Source: Kribbella steppae (GTDB taxonomy: Bacteria > Actinomycetota > Actinomycetes > Propionibacteriales > Kribbellaceae). Taken from it: a stretch of DNA of 64,000 nt. The notes under the pieces were generated by a model. That model saw only the letters and a list, made by a program, of their open reading frames with translations, did not search any database and was not told the DNA's origin. Shown one piece after another: positions 50,567-59,007 of this stretch. Positions within the stretch are counted from its first letter, which is position 1, and each line of letters starts with the position of its first letter. A program made the position numbers and the translations under genes. The DNA lies in the NCBI RefSeq assembly GCF_004342025.1, contig NZ_SLWN01000002.1, positions 682,001 through 746,000 of the forward strand. Reading direction: 5' to 3'.

Positions 50567-50581
50567 GTGGAGCTGAGGGGA
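50567..50581. repeat. Right att-like direct repeat within tRNA-Ala
   Basis: GTGGAGCTGAGGGGA covers the 3' acceptor strand, the discriminator base and the start of the T stem of the tRNA gene; identical to 45838-45852. Confidence 0.65.
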
Positions 50582-50640
50582 TTCGAACCCCTGGCCTCTT
50601 CGTTGCGAACGAAGCGCGCTACCAACTGCGCCACAGCCCC
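50568..50640 (-). tRNA. tRNA-Ala (anticodon CGC)
   Basis: A 73-nt cloverleaf on the minus strand: acceptor GGGGCTG pairs with CAGCTCC including the alanine identity pair G3-U70; D arm GCGCAGTTGGTAGCGC; anticodon stem CTTCG/CGAAG with loop TTCGCAA, anticodon CGC reading GCG; T arm GGGG-TTCGAAT-CCCC; discriminator A. CCA is not encoded. It is the integration target of the adjacent island. Confidence 0.97.
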
Positions 50641-50727
50641 GAGCTGGTCACCGGGGTTTCCCCTGGCGACCGCGAAACTCTAACACGCTCATAGTCGCGG
50701 ACTGAAACCGAGGTTGTCGAGCGGGTT

Positions 50728-51579
50728 TCAGTCGCCGACGGCGCGCCTGATCTCCGGTTCGTCGACCGGTGCGGGGGCCGGCGACTCGACGACGGGCGGA
50801 GTTTCCGCGGGGTCCGTCGTACGGGCGCTGGAGAAGACCTCGTCGTCGGAGAGGGAGATGGTGCGGACGGTGCGGTCCGGGGCCTTCTCCTTCATGACGT
50901 ACGTCGGCAGCGTGACCGGGACCGGGTCCCACAGGCCCTCCGACGAGGACGGCTTGGCGGTCGCGGCCGGACGCTCGACGGGGAGCTTGACCTCGATCGT
51001 CATCTCCTCGTCCGGAGACGGAGCTGGCTTGCCGGCCGGGCCGCGGTCATGCCGGGCCTGGGCGCGGGCACGACGCTCGGCGGCAACCCGCGCACGCTCG
51101 CGAGCCTGGCGCCGGAGCTGAACTCGGGTCAGTACGACGAACGCGACGATCAGCGACCCCGGGATCGCGACCGTCCACCACAGCAACATCTCGAGGCCGG
51201 CCAGCGCGGTCACCGACAACAGCGAAAGGGTCAGGAGCGACAGGACCCGCCGGCGGCGCATGGCGGCCACCCGGCGGGCGCGGTTGGGGACGAACCGCGG
51301 CGTCGGCGGCGGCAGGTCATCGGCCTGCGTCGCCTCGCCCACAGCAACCGAAGCCCCAGCAGCAGAGGTACCCGCAGCAGAAGCGCCAGCTGCACCAGCA
51401 GCCGGGCGTACGACGTACCGCGACCGCGACTGTGGGTCGCCCTGCCGGGCCAGTACGCGCGCGTCGGACGACGCTACCGGCGGACGCCGGGCCTCGTCGT
51501 TGCGCTTCAGCAGCATCGGGACGAGGTAGGCGGCCCACGCGGCGACGATCGCCACATAGATCAGCCCTGTCGTCCCCAT
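50728..51579 (-). CDS. glpR: Divisome membrane protein SepX/GlpR
   Basis: A 283-aa protein with an N-terminal membrane helix (GLIYVAIVAAWAAYLVPMLL, 4-23), an alanine-rich linker, two further hydrophobic segments (about 110-148), a highly basic stretch (RRQARERARVAAERRARAQA) and an acidic proline-rich tail. This is the layout of SepX of Streptomyces and GlpR of Corynebacterium, the membrane receptor for the gephyrin-like protein Glp. The presumed partner glp is at 53265-54491 in the same minus-strand run. Confidence 0.82.
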   Translation of the reverse strand: MGTTGLIYVAIVAAWAAYLVPMLLKRNDEARRPPVASSDARVLARQGDPQSRSRYVVRPAAGAAGASAAGTSAAGASVAVGEATQADDLPPPTPRFVPNRARRVAAMRRRRVLSLLTLSLLSVTALAGLEMLLWWTVAIPGSLIVAFVVLTRVQLRRQARERARVAAERRARAQARHDRGPAGKPAPSPDEEMTIEVKLPVERPAATAKPSSSEGLWDPVPVTLPTYVMKEKAPDRTVRTISLSDDEVFSSARTTDPAETPPVVESPAPAPVDEPEIRRAVGD

Positions 51580-51677
51580 GCGACGACGCTAAGACCCAGC
51601 GAGGGCCAGATGAGGCATGTCTGTCGGTGTGTCGCAAGAAGACTCGTGTGACTGATGTGAATAGCGACGCTGCGTGA

Positions 51678-52295
51678 TCAATCCAGTCGCGCTACGAGAC
51701 CGGGCCCGACTTCCTCCACGTTCAGCGCAAAGATCCGATGGTCGCGCCAATCACCGTCGATGTGCAGGAACCGCGGCCGCTCGCCTTCGTACCGGAAGCC
51801 GAGTTTCTCCACCACCCGCAGACTCGCCTTGTTCTCGGGGCGGATCGCCACTTCGATCCTGTGCAGGCCGAGGGTGAACCAGCAGTGGTCGGCGGCCATC
51901 GCGACCGCGGTCGGCACGATGCCGCGGCCGGCGTACTGCTCGTCGACCCAGTAGCCGAGGTTGGCCCAACGCGCGGAGCCGTAGGTGATCCCGGACACGG
52001 TCAACTGCCCGACCAGCGGCCACTTCGATCGCGCCCCGGGTCCGGCGGCACCGCCGTACGTGATGACGAACGGCAGCATCCGGCCGTATCGCGCCTGCCG
52101 GTTCCAGTCGCGTGCCATCGCGCGGAACGTCCGCGCACCGTCCTCCGCACCCGGCGGTTGGGTGGCGTCCCACGGCCGCAACCAGCTCACGTTGCGCTGA
52201 CGTGCGGCCGCCCACTCGGCACCGTCACCTGCGCGGAGCGGTCGGAGTGCGACCTGCCCGTGCCGGAGTTCGACGGGCCAGTGGACGATCGCCAT
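51678..52295 (-). CDS. RimJ/RimL-type GNAT N-acetyltransferase
   Basis: A 205-aa acetyltransferase. LRPLRAGDGAEWAAARQRN opens the fold; ANLGYWVDEQYAGRGIVPTA is the acetyl-CoA loop (QYAGRGI) and NKASLRVVEKLGFRYEGERP the C-terminal motif B. It starts within the mogA stop (TGATG). The substrate is probably a protein N-terminus, by family. Confidence 0.9.
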   Translation of the reverse strand: MAIVHWPVELRHGQVALRPLRAGDGAEWAAARQRNVSWLRPWDATQPPGAEDGARTFRAMARDWNRQARYGRMLPFVITYGGAAGPGARSKWPLVGQLTVSGITYGSARWANLGYWVDEQYAGRGIVPTAVAMAADHCWFTLGLHRIEVAIRPENKASLRVVEKLGFRYEGERPRFLHIDGDWRDHRIFALNVEEVGPGLVARLD

Positions 52296-52783
52296 CAGTC
52301 GTTGTCCGTCCGGACGTGGTCACCGCCGCGGACCTGCTCGACCGCGTGCCGCAGCAGCGGCTGCAATACGGCCAGCCCGTCCTTCACCCCGCCGCGTGAG
52401 CCGGGCAGGTTCACGATGATCGTCGTACCTGCCACGCCGGCGAGTCCGCGGGACAGAGCAGCGGTGGGTACGCCGTTCGCCACCCCATACGCCCTGATGG
52501 CTTCAGCGATACCGGGGATGATCTGGTCGAGCACAGCAGCCGTCTGCTCGGGTGTCTCGTCGGTCGGCGAGATGCCGGTACCGCCAGTCGTCAGGATCAC
52601 GTCGTACGACGCCTCGACCCCAGCGCTCAACGCCGAGCCGACCGCGGCACCATCGGGGACGACCTCAGGACCGGAGACCTCGAAGCCCCACTCCACAAGG
52701 CGTGAGGCGATCAGCGGACCGGTGGTGTCGGTGTAGACACCGGCGGCGGCGCGGTTGGAGACGCTGACGACCAGAGCTTTCAC
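52295..52783 (-). CDS. mogA: Molybdopterin adenylyltransferase (MogA/MoaB family)
   Basis: A 162-aa protein that adenylates molybdopterin before metal insertion. The core motifs are LTTGGTGISPTDETPE and NLPGSRGGVKDGLAVL; VSVSNRAAAGVYTDTTGPL is the typical N-terminus. Overlaps moaC upstream (ATGA) and the rimJ-like gene downstream. Confidence 0.92.
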   Translation of the reverse strand: MKALVVSVSNRAAAGVYTDTTGPLIASRLVEWGFEVSGPEVVPDGAAVGSALSAGVEASYDVILTTGGTGISPTDETPEQTAAVLDQIIPGIAEAIRAYGVANGVPTAALSRGLAGVAGTTIIVNLPGSRGGVKDGLAVLQPLLRHAVEQVRGGDHVRTDND

Positions 52784-53268
52784 GGCCGCTCCCAGCGCCC
52801 GGTCTTGCCGCCCTCTTTGAGGTCCACGCGTACGTCGGACAGCACCGCGGCCGGGTCGATCGCCTTCACCATGTCGATCACTGCGAGACCGGCGACCGCG
52901 ACGGCGGTGAGCGCCTCCATCTCGACGCCGGTGCGGTCGGTGGTCTTGACCTGGGCGGTGATAAGTACGGCGTCGTCGGCGACCTCAAGGTCGACCTTCG
53001 CGCCGGTGATCGCGATCGGGTGGCAGAGCGGGACCAGGTCGGGTGTCCGCTTGGCGCCCATGATGCCGGCGATCCGGGCGACGCCGAGCGCGTCACCCTT
53101 GGGTACGCCGTCGCCGCGCAGCGCCGCGACCACCTCGGCCGAAACGAAAACCTTGCCGCTGGCAACGGCCCGGCGACTGCCCGCCTCCTTGGCCGACACG
53201 TCGACCATCCGAGCGGCCCCGGTCTCGTCGACGTGAGTCAACCCGGTCGGGCAGTGATCGTCCGTCAT
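52780..53268 (-). CDS. moaC: Cyclic pyranopterin monophosphate synthase
   Basis: A 162-aa molybdenum-cofactor enzyme. RMVDVSAKEAGSRRAVASGK, GIMGAKRTPDLVPLCHPIAI and VEMEALTAVAVAGLAVIDMV with KAIDPAAVLSDV carry all conserved residues (KMMD-like KAID, LCHP). It catalyses the second step with MoaA, which is not in the window. Coupled to glp and mogA by ATGA overlaps. Confidence 0.95.
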   Translation of the reverse strand: MTDDHCPTGLTHVDETGAARMVDVSAKEAGSRRAVASGKVFVSAEVVAALRGDGVPKGDALGVARIAGIMGAKRTPDLVPLCHPIAITGAKVDLEVADDAVLITAQVKTTDRTGVEMEALTAVAVAGLAVIDMVKAIDPAAVLSDVRVDLKEGGKTGRWERP

Positions 53269-54491
53269 CCGGTCTCCTCGTCCAGCGGCCAGAGCTCCAC
53301 CTGATCGCCGGCCCGGACCGACGTCACGTCCTCGGGCACCACGATCAGCGCGTTCGATCGGCTCAGCCCGCCGAGCAGGTGTGAGCCGTGGCCGCCGACT
53401 GTACTGGCCATCCAGCCCTCGTCGCCGGAGGTGGCCGCGGCGCGGACGAACTGCCGCTTCCCGGCCGGGGAGCTGAACCCGTCCAGCGAGACCCCGTGCA
53501 CCGGCCGCCGGCGGTACGGCATCTGCCCCATCAGCTTGCGCAGCGCCGGCCGGACGAAGACCTCGAAGGACACGTACGCCGACACCGGGTTCCCGGGCAG
53601 CGTGAAGATCGGTACCTCGTCCTCACCGAGGACGCCGAACCCCTGCGGTTTCCCCGGCTGCATCGCGACCTGGGGGAAGTCGACCGTACCGAGCTTCGAC
53701 AGCTCCTCCTTGACCACGTCGTACGCGCCCATACTCACCCCGCCGGTGGTGATCACCAGGTCGGCGCGGACGAGCTGGTCGGACAGCGTGTCCATGATCC
53801 GCTTCGGGTCGTCGCCGACGATGCCGACGCGGTACACCACGGCTCCAGCGGCGCGCGCGGCGGCGGCCAGCGTGTAGCTGTTCGAGTCGTAGATCTGCCC
53901 CTCGCCCAGCTTGGTCCCCGGCTCCCGCAATTCGGCTCCGGTCGACACCACGACCACTCGGGGTCGCGGCCGGGCCTTGACCCGGGCACGACCGACAGCG
54001 GCCAGTACGGCGATCTGCCGTGGACCGAGCACGGTGTCCCGGTCCAGGACCTTCTCCCCCGCCTGCACGTCCTCACCGGCGCGCCGCACGGAAGCTGCCA
54101 ACGCGGGCTGCTGCGCGATCCGCACGTTCACCGTCCCGCCGTCGGTCCACTCGACCGGTACGACGCTGTCCGCGCCCCGCGGCATCGGTGCGCCGGTCAT
54201 GATGCGGACACAGGTCCCCGGCGTCACCACGATGTGCTCGACCCGGCCGGCCGCGATCTCACCGACCACCGGCAGGGTGATCGGGTTGTCCTGCGACGCC
54301 CCGGCCAGGTCCGCGGTCTGGACGGCGTACCCGTCCATCGCGGAGTTGTCGAACCCCGGCAGACTCAGCCCCGAGACGACGTCCTCGCAGAGCACCAGCC
54401 CGACAGCCTCCATCAACGGCTGCTCGAACGCCGGTAGCGCCTGCACCCTCCCCAGCACTACTTCCAGATGCTCATCCACACTCCGTCTCAC
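53265..54491 (-). CDS. glp: Gephyrin-like molybdotransferase Glp (MoeA family)
   Basis: A 408-aa MoeA-fold protein: LPGFDNSAMDGYAVQTAD, RIMTGAPMPRGADSVVPVEW, STGAELREPG, DSNSYTLAAA, TTGGVSMGAYD and TLPGNPVSAYVSFEVF. It ligates molybdate to molybdopterin. In Corynebacterium the homologue also acts in division through GlpR; both genes are in this cluster, so the dual role is plausible. The ATG is 34 bp after the next GNAT gene. Confidence 0.92.
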   Translation of the reverse strand: MRRSVDEHLEVVLGRVQALPAFEQPLMEAVGLVLCEDVVSGLSLPGFDNSAMDGYAVQTADLAGASQDNPITLPVVGEIAAGRVEHIVVTPGTCVRIMTGAPMPRGADSVVPVEWTDGGTVNVRIAQQPALAASVRRAGEDVQAGEKVLDRDTVLGPRQIAVLAAVGRARVKARPRPRVVVVSTGAELREPGTKLGEGQIYDSNSYTLAAAARAAGAVVYRVGIVGDDPKRIMDTLSDQLVRADLVITTGGVSMGAYDVVKEELSKLGTVDFPQVAMQPGKPQGFGVLGEDEVPIFTLPGNPVSAYVSFEVFVRPALRKLMGQMPYRRRPVHGVSLDGFSSPAGKRQFVRAAATSGDEGWMASTVGGHGSHLLGGLSRSNALIVVPEDVTSVRAGDQVELWPLDEETG

Positions 54492-54524
54492 GCCCCGACC
54501 CTAATCCAAGGGCGCCGACGGAGC

Positions 54525-54995
54525 TCAGTCGGTGGATTCCGGGTGGTTTCCCCAGGTCATCCGGATGTCCGGGGCCTTCTCCTCGTTTCCGGCTCCGTCG
54601 GTACGGCGTACCTCGGTGAAGCCGTGGCGGGAGTAGAAGGACTGGGCCCGGAGATTGGTCTGGAAGGTCCACAGGGCCAATCCGCCCGGGCGGAGGTCCT
54701 TCGCCAGGTCCACCAAGATCGAGCCGACCCCCTGGCCGGCCGTGTCCGGGTCGACGTACAGCTGGTCGAGGTCGTCGCCGTCGAGGGTCAGGACGGCGAC
54801 GATCCGGCCGTCGTCCAGCGCGACCCAGGTCTGGGCGTCGGGCAGGAGTACGTCGGCGAACCACTTCGCGACCTCGGCAGGGGTGTGGATCGCGGCCGGC
54901 AACAAGTCAGGGCGGGCATGCCGCGACCGCCACCACAGCCGGGCCGCCTCGTCGGTGTCGTACGGCTCCAGCGGCCTGATCAGCAAGTCGTCCAT
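54525..54995 (-). CDS. GNAT family N-acetyltransferase
   Basis: A 156-aa protein with RPLEPYDTDEAARLWWRSRH at the start, VALDDGRIVAVLTLDGDDLD, the acetyl-CoA loop YVDPDTAGQGVGSILVDLA and the ending YSRHGFTEVRRTDG. It lies between glp and the UDP-glucose pyrophosphorylase gene, both on the same strand. Substrate unknown. Confidence 0.9.
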   Translation of the reverse strand: MDDLLIRPLEPYDTDEAARLWWRSRHARPDLLPAAIHTPAEVAKWFADVLLPDAQTWVALDDGRIVAVLTLDGDDLDQLYVDPDTAGQGVGSILVDLAKDLRPGGLALWTFQTNLRAQSFYSRHGFTEVRRTDGAGNEEKAPDIRMTWGNHPESTD

Positions 54996-55016
54996 CGATT
55001 CCCCCAGGGTGCGCCG

Positions 55017-56405
55017 TCAGCCGCCGAGCTCGGCGCCGTCCGGGATCTCGCGCCGCTCGCCGTCGGCGGCTGCGATCTCGACGTCACCGATCACCGTCAC
55101 ATCCTTGCCGAAGGCAACATCACCGCGCACCTCGAGCCGGTCGGCCCGGACCAGCGACGGCGGCCCGGCCGAGAACCGGGCCTCGAAGTCGGCCAGGATC
55201 TTGAAGTACTCCGGATCCAGGTCGACGTACGGCTCGTCGCCCTCGTGGGTCGTGGTCAGGTCGCCGGACTCGGTCAGCTCGTACACGTCGGACCGCAGCA
55301 CCAGCAGATCGTTCGTCGTCTTCACCGGCTTGAACCGGCTGCGGTCCACCAGCACCGCCTGCGATCCCTCGAAGGTCTCGATCGCCGTGCCCATCCCGGT
55401 CTCCAGCTGGATCACCTTCGGCGACGACGGGTCGGCCGGGTCGACGGTCTTGCGGTTCACGATGATCGGCAGGCCGAGGACGCCGTCGTGCCCGTCCATC
55501 AGCTCGGCCAGCCGATCCAGGTCGATCCACAGGTTGTTCGTGTTGAACGTCTTGTGCCGGGTGATGTCCTGGAAGTGCTTGTTGTCCTCGTCGGCGACCT
55601 GCGCGCTGTCCCGCAGGATCAGCCGGCCATCGGACTTGCGCACCGCGACGTGTCCACCCTTGCGGTCGGACCGGGTCCGCCGGCAGACCTCCATCCCGAA
55701 CGGTACGTCGTGCTCGGCCATCCAGGCCGCGATCCGGGCGTCCGGGGTGGCGCCGAGGTTGTCGGCGTTGGAGATGAACGCATGCCGGAAACCGCGCTCC
55801 CGCAGCGCATCGAGGGTGCCAGAGGCAACCAACGCGGTGAACAGGTCGCCGTGACCCGGCGGGCACCAGGCCAGCTCCGGGTCCGGGTCCCACTCGGCCG
55901 GCGTCAGGTCGTCGGCGAGCAGTTTGGGCTCCATGTTCTGCATGAAGTCGAGCGGGATGCCGTCGACCGCGAGTCCGTCGTACTCGCTCAGGATCTGCAG
56001 CGACTCCTCCTTGGTCCGGAAGGAGTTCATCAGCACCAGCGGCAGCGGTACGTCGTACTCCGCACGGGTACTGAGGATCTGGCGGGCGATGATGTCGAGG
56101 AAGCTCAGCCCGTCCTTGACCGGCAGCGCGGACTTCGGCCCGGTCACGCCCATCGACGTCCCCAGACCGCCGTTGAGCTTGATCACCACCGTCTCGGCCA
56201 GCGCGGAGCGCATCGCCTCGGCATCGGTGTCGAGGTGGTCCAGGTGTGGCAGGTCCCCCACCGGCTCGATGTCGTCCTCGCGGATCGTGCCCTGCTGGCC
56301 CGACTCGAGCAGCCGGTAGTAGTGCGTGAAGACGCGGATCGCGACGTCGGCAGCGCCGGCCGCCCGCATCTTCTCCTGCGCTTGTCGAAGACCTGCCTCA
56401 CTCAT
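55017..56405 (-). CDS. UTP--glucose-1-phosphate uridylyltransferase, UDPGP (eukaryotic-like) family
   Basis: A 462-aa enzyme making UDP-glucose. VVIKLNGGLGTSMGVTGPKS is the nucleotide-binding loop of the UDPGP family (PF01704), distinct from bacterial GalU; CPPGHGDLFTALVASGTL, ISNADNLGATPDARI and KTTNDLLVLRSDVYEL follow. The C-terminus is a short beta-helix (RGDVAFGKDVTVIGDVEIAA). Divergent from the 5-FTHF cyclo-ligase gene with 66 bp between. Confidence 0.93.
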   Translation of the reverse strand: MSEAGLRQAQEKMRAAGAADVAIRVFTHYYRLLESGQQGTIREDDIEPVGDLPHLDHLDTDAEAMRSALAETVVIKLNGGLGTSMGVTGPKSALPVKDGLSFLDIIARQILSTRAEYDVPLPLVLMNSFRTKEESLQILSEYDGLAVDGIPLDFMQNMEPKLLADDLTPAEWDPDPELAWCPPGHGDLFTALVASGTLDALRERGFRHAFISNADNLGATPDARIAAWMAEHDVPFGMEVCRRTRSDRKGGHVAVRKSDGRLILRDSAQVADEDNKHFQDITRHKTFNTNNLWIDLDRLAELMDGHDGVLGLPIIVNRKTVDPADPSSPKVIQLETGMGTAIETFEGSQAVLVDRSRFKPVKTTNDLLVLRSDVYELTESGDLTTTHEGDEPYVDLDPEYFKILADFEARFSAGPPSLVRADRLEVRGDVAFGKDVTVIGDVEIAAADGERREIPDGAELGG

Positions 56406-56471
56406 GTCACAACCCTAGGGGACGCCGGGTAATCACCGTGTTACCCCCGTCACGCCGCTTACGATCGAGCT

Positions 56472-57038
56472 GTGTTCCCGTCCAAGGTCGCGGCGCGACA
56501 GTACTTGCTCGGTGCCCGCAGAGCTCGGCCCCATGCAGGGGACCTGCTGGCCAGCGCCACCTCCCAGCAGGCGGTGCTGGAGGCGCGGCGGATCGCTCTG
56601 TACGTGTCCATGGGTCCGGAGCCGCAGACCGGGGCGCTGATCGACTGGATGCTGGCAACCGGCCGTGAGGTGCTGCTACCGATCCTGTACGCCGACAACG
56701 ACCTCGGCTGGGGCGTCGCACCGGGTGCCGCCGACCTGGTCCCGGGCCGGCGAGGCATGTCCGAGCCGCCTGTCGACCTGGGCACGGACGCCATCGCCAC
56801 CGCCGATCTGGTCATCTGCCCGGCTGTGGCGGTCGCCCGCGACGGTGTACGCCTGGGACGCGGTGGCGGCTCGTACGACCGGGCCCTCGCCCGTGTCATA
56901 CGCGGTACGCCGATCTGGGCCGCGGTGTACGACTCAGAGGTCGTCGAAGCGCTTCCGGTGGACGACCACGACCAACGGGTGCATGCGGCGCTGACACCAA
57001 ATCGGTTGATCCTGTTGAGAAGATCGGTGGATGACTGA
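56472..57038 (+). CDS. 5-formyltetrahydrofolate cyclo-ligase
   Basis: A 188-aa enzyme converting 5-formyl-THF to 5,10-methenyl-THF with ATP. The ATP loop is RLGRGGGSYDRALARV, and VARDGVRLG and the RYP-like RIALYVSMGPEPQTGALIDW block are visible. It starts at GTG. Its last codons overlap the next gene by 8 bp. Confidence 0.92.
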   Translation: MFPSKVAARQYLLGARRARPHAGDLLASATSQQAVLEARRIALYVSMGPEPQTGALIDWMLATGREVLLPILYADNDLGWGVAPGAADLVPGRRGMSEPPVDLGTDAIATADLVICPAVAVARDGVRLGRGGGSYDRALARVIRGTPIWAAVYDSEVVEALPVDDHDQRVHAALTPNRLILLRRSVDD

Positions 57039-57939
57039 GAACGCGGTACAAGCCGCTGCAACGGCCGCACGGGGCTTGGGCCTGACTGTCACCGACCCGA
57101 CAGTTCTGTACGACGCGTTCTCCGTGGTGGTGCACCTCAAGCCGTCGCCCGTGGTCGCGCGGGTCCCGATCACCCTGCCGGATCACCTGATGGAGCCCGA
57201 CGTCGCCGTGCGACGGCAGCAGCGCGAACTGGACGTGGCCGCGTGGCTCGCGGAGCAGGGCAAGCCAGTGGCCGCACCGAGCCCACTGGTACCGCTCCAG
57301 CCTGTGCAGCAGAACGGGTTCTCCATGACGTTCTGGCAGTTCGTGGACCAGGACAAGTCCGTGGAGCTCGACTTCGTCGCAGGGACGGCCAGGGCCGCCG
57401 AGCTGCACGCCGTACTGGCTGAGTACCCGCAGGAGCTGCCGTGGATGACGCCGCTGCTCGCTGTGCCGCCGGCCCTTGCGGACTTGGAGGTTGTGCCGGG
57501 TCTGCTCGAGCAGGAGGACGTGGACCGGGCACGGGCCGAGTGGGATGTGCTGGGGCCGATGCTGACGAGTCGGGCCGAGTTCGAGGCCGTCTTCCCGTCG
57601 GCGACGGTCCAGACGATCCATGGCGACGCCCCGTCGTACAACGTGATCCCGACGGCGGACGGCGTGCTGTGGTCCGACTTCGAGGACACGACGCTCGGTC
57701 CGATCGAGTGGGACATGGCCGGCTTCGGTCCGGACCTCGGGAAGGTCTACAACGAGGCGGCGACGGCGCTGGGACGGCCTGTGCTGGATGAGCCGGTGCA
57801 GCGGGTGATGGACACTGCCCGTGTGCTGCAGGTCATGGTGTGCACCCCTCTGGTGCCCCGACTGCCCTCACTGGCTGACGGCATCCGCATGTTCGTCGGC
57901 CAGTGGCGGGACACCCCGTTCGCTGGTGGACTGAGCTGA
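57031..57939 (+). CDS. Aminoglycoside phosphotransferase-like kinase
   Basis: A 302-aa APH/choline-kinase-fold protein. The catalytic loop is TIHGDAPSYNV (H197-G-D199) and the metal motif LWSDFEDTTLGPIEWD (D216). FSVVVHLKPSPVVARV is the nucleotide-binding sheet, though the usual lysine is not obvious. It overlaps the cyclo-ligase gene and is followed through TGATG by a beta-lactamase-like gene. Resistance function is not shown; many relatives phosphorylate metabolites. Confidence 0.85.
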   Translation: MTENAVQAAATAARGLGLTVTDPTVLYDAFSVVVHLKPSPVVARVPITLPDHLMEPDVAVRRQQRELDVAAWLAEQGKPVAAPSPLVPLQPVQQNGFSMTFWQFVDQDKSVELDFVAGTARAAELHAVLAEYPQELPWMTPLLAVPPALADLEVVPGLLEQEDVDRARAEWDVLGPMLTSRAEFEAVFPSATVQTIHGDAPSYNVIPTADGVLWSDFEDTTLGPIEWDMAGFGPDLGKVYNEAATALGRPVLDEPVQRVMDTARVLQVMVCTPLVPRLPSLADGIRMFVGQWRDTPFAGGLS

Positions 57940-59003
57940 TGCTGAGCGAGTACGTCGACAACGGGGTCCTGCCCGGACTGGTCTCCCTGGTGAGCCACGC
58001 CGGCGAGACGCGGGTCGACGTACTGGGCGATGTCGCCTTTGACGGCCCACCGATGCAGCGGGACAGCCTGTTCCGGGTCGCGTCGTTCACCAAGCCGATC
58101 GTCGCGGTCGCGGCGATGATCCTGGTCGACGAGCTCCGGCTGTCCAAGGACGCACCGGTCGGCCACTTGCTCCCTGAGCTGGCGCATCCGGTCGTACTGC
58201 GTCATCCGGACGGACCACTGGAGGACACCGTTCCGGCGAACCGGCCGATCACGCTGCGCGACCTCCTGACGTTCCGACTGGGGCTGGGTGAGTCGGACCA
58301 CCCGGAGATCCGGCAGCGGGAGGAGGAGCTGGAGCTACGGACGTTCGGGCCGCCACTGCCGCGGACGCCGCTCCAGCCGGACGAGTGGATGCGACGGTTC
58401 GGAACGCTGCCGCTGCAGTTCCAGCCGGGTGAGCGGTGGATGTACTCGACGGGCTCGCACGTGCTCGGCGTGCTGATCGCCCGAGCCACTGGGCAACCAC
58501 TCGAGGTCTTCCTGCAGGAGCGGTTGTTCGAGCCGCTCGGGATGCGTGACACCGGGTTCACCGCGTCGGATCCTGCGCGGCTGACCACGGCGTACGTCGG
58601 TGACGATGCGCTCGACGTGGCAGCGGACAGCCAGTGGCTGGAGCCGCCGTCGTTCCCGGACGCGAGTGGCGGGTTGATCTCGACGGCGGACGACTTCCAC
58701 GCATTCGCCCGGATGCTGCAGGCCGGTGGGGACGGCATCCTGTCGCCGGCTGCGGTCGCGGAGATGACGACGGACCACCTGACGGCTGCGCAGCGTACGG
58801 CGGCCGCCGACTTCCTCGGGCCAGAGACCGGGTGGGGCTACGGCCTGTCGGTCAGCAGCGATCGCTACGGCTGGGCCGGCGGGCTCGGCACCCTCTGGTC
58901 GACCACTCCGGCCGAGCAGACGATCTCGATCCTGCTGACCCAGCGGGCACTGTGGACCTGGCCCGAAGAGCTGTTCGCGGAGGCCAGCGCCCCAGCCTGG
59001 TGA
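57939..59003 (+). CDS. Beta-lactamase-like serine hydrolase
   Basis: A 354-aa class C/esterase-type serine hydrolase: SxxK is VASFTKPIVA (S49, K52), the second motif is YST in ERWMYSTGSHVLG, and the third is probably GWAGGLGTLWS (HxG replaced by GGLG). No signal peptide is seen, so it is probably cytosolic, unlike true beta-lactamases. Start ATG overlaps the APH stop (TGATG). Confidence 0.87.
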   Translation: MLSEYVDNGVLPGLVSLVSHAGETRVDVLGDVAFDGPPMQRDSLFRVASFTKPIVAVAAMILVDELRLSKDAPVGHLLPELAHPVVLRHPDGPLEDTVPANRPITLRDLLTFRLGLGESDHPEIRQREEELELRTFGPPLPRTPLQPDEWMRRFGTLPLQFQPGERWMYSTGSHVLGVLIARATGQPLEVFLQERLFEPLGMRDTGFTASDPARLTTAYVGDDALDVAADSQWLEPPSFPDASGGLISTADDFHAFARMLQAGGDGILSPAAVAEMTTDHLTAAQRTAAADFLGPETGWGYGLSVSSDRYGWAGGLGTLWSTTPAEQTISILLTQRALWTWPEELFAEASAPAW

Positions 59004-59007
59004 GTGG

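Larger units (their letters stand above)
45838..50581. mobile_element. Degraded genomic island integrated at tRNA-Ala(CGC)
   Basis: The segment is bounded by an exact 15-bp direct repeat whose right copy is the 3' end of tRNA-Ala. The tRNA's 3' end faces the segment, the usual geometry for tyrosine-recombinase islands. Inside are an HTH gene with a frameshift, a truncated unknown gene, a TOTE-type helicase with truncation and frameshift, an intact nucleotidyltransferase/HEPN pair and a hydrolase fragment. No integrase gene is left, so it is probably immobile. Confidence 0.6.

Noticed and set aside
54468..56432. 654-codon plus-strand open frame
   Set aside because: Antisense of the GNAT and UDP-glucose pyrophosphorylase genes with no motif.
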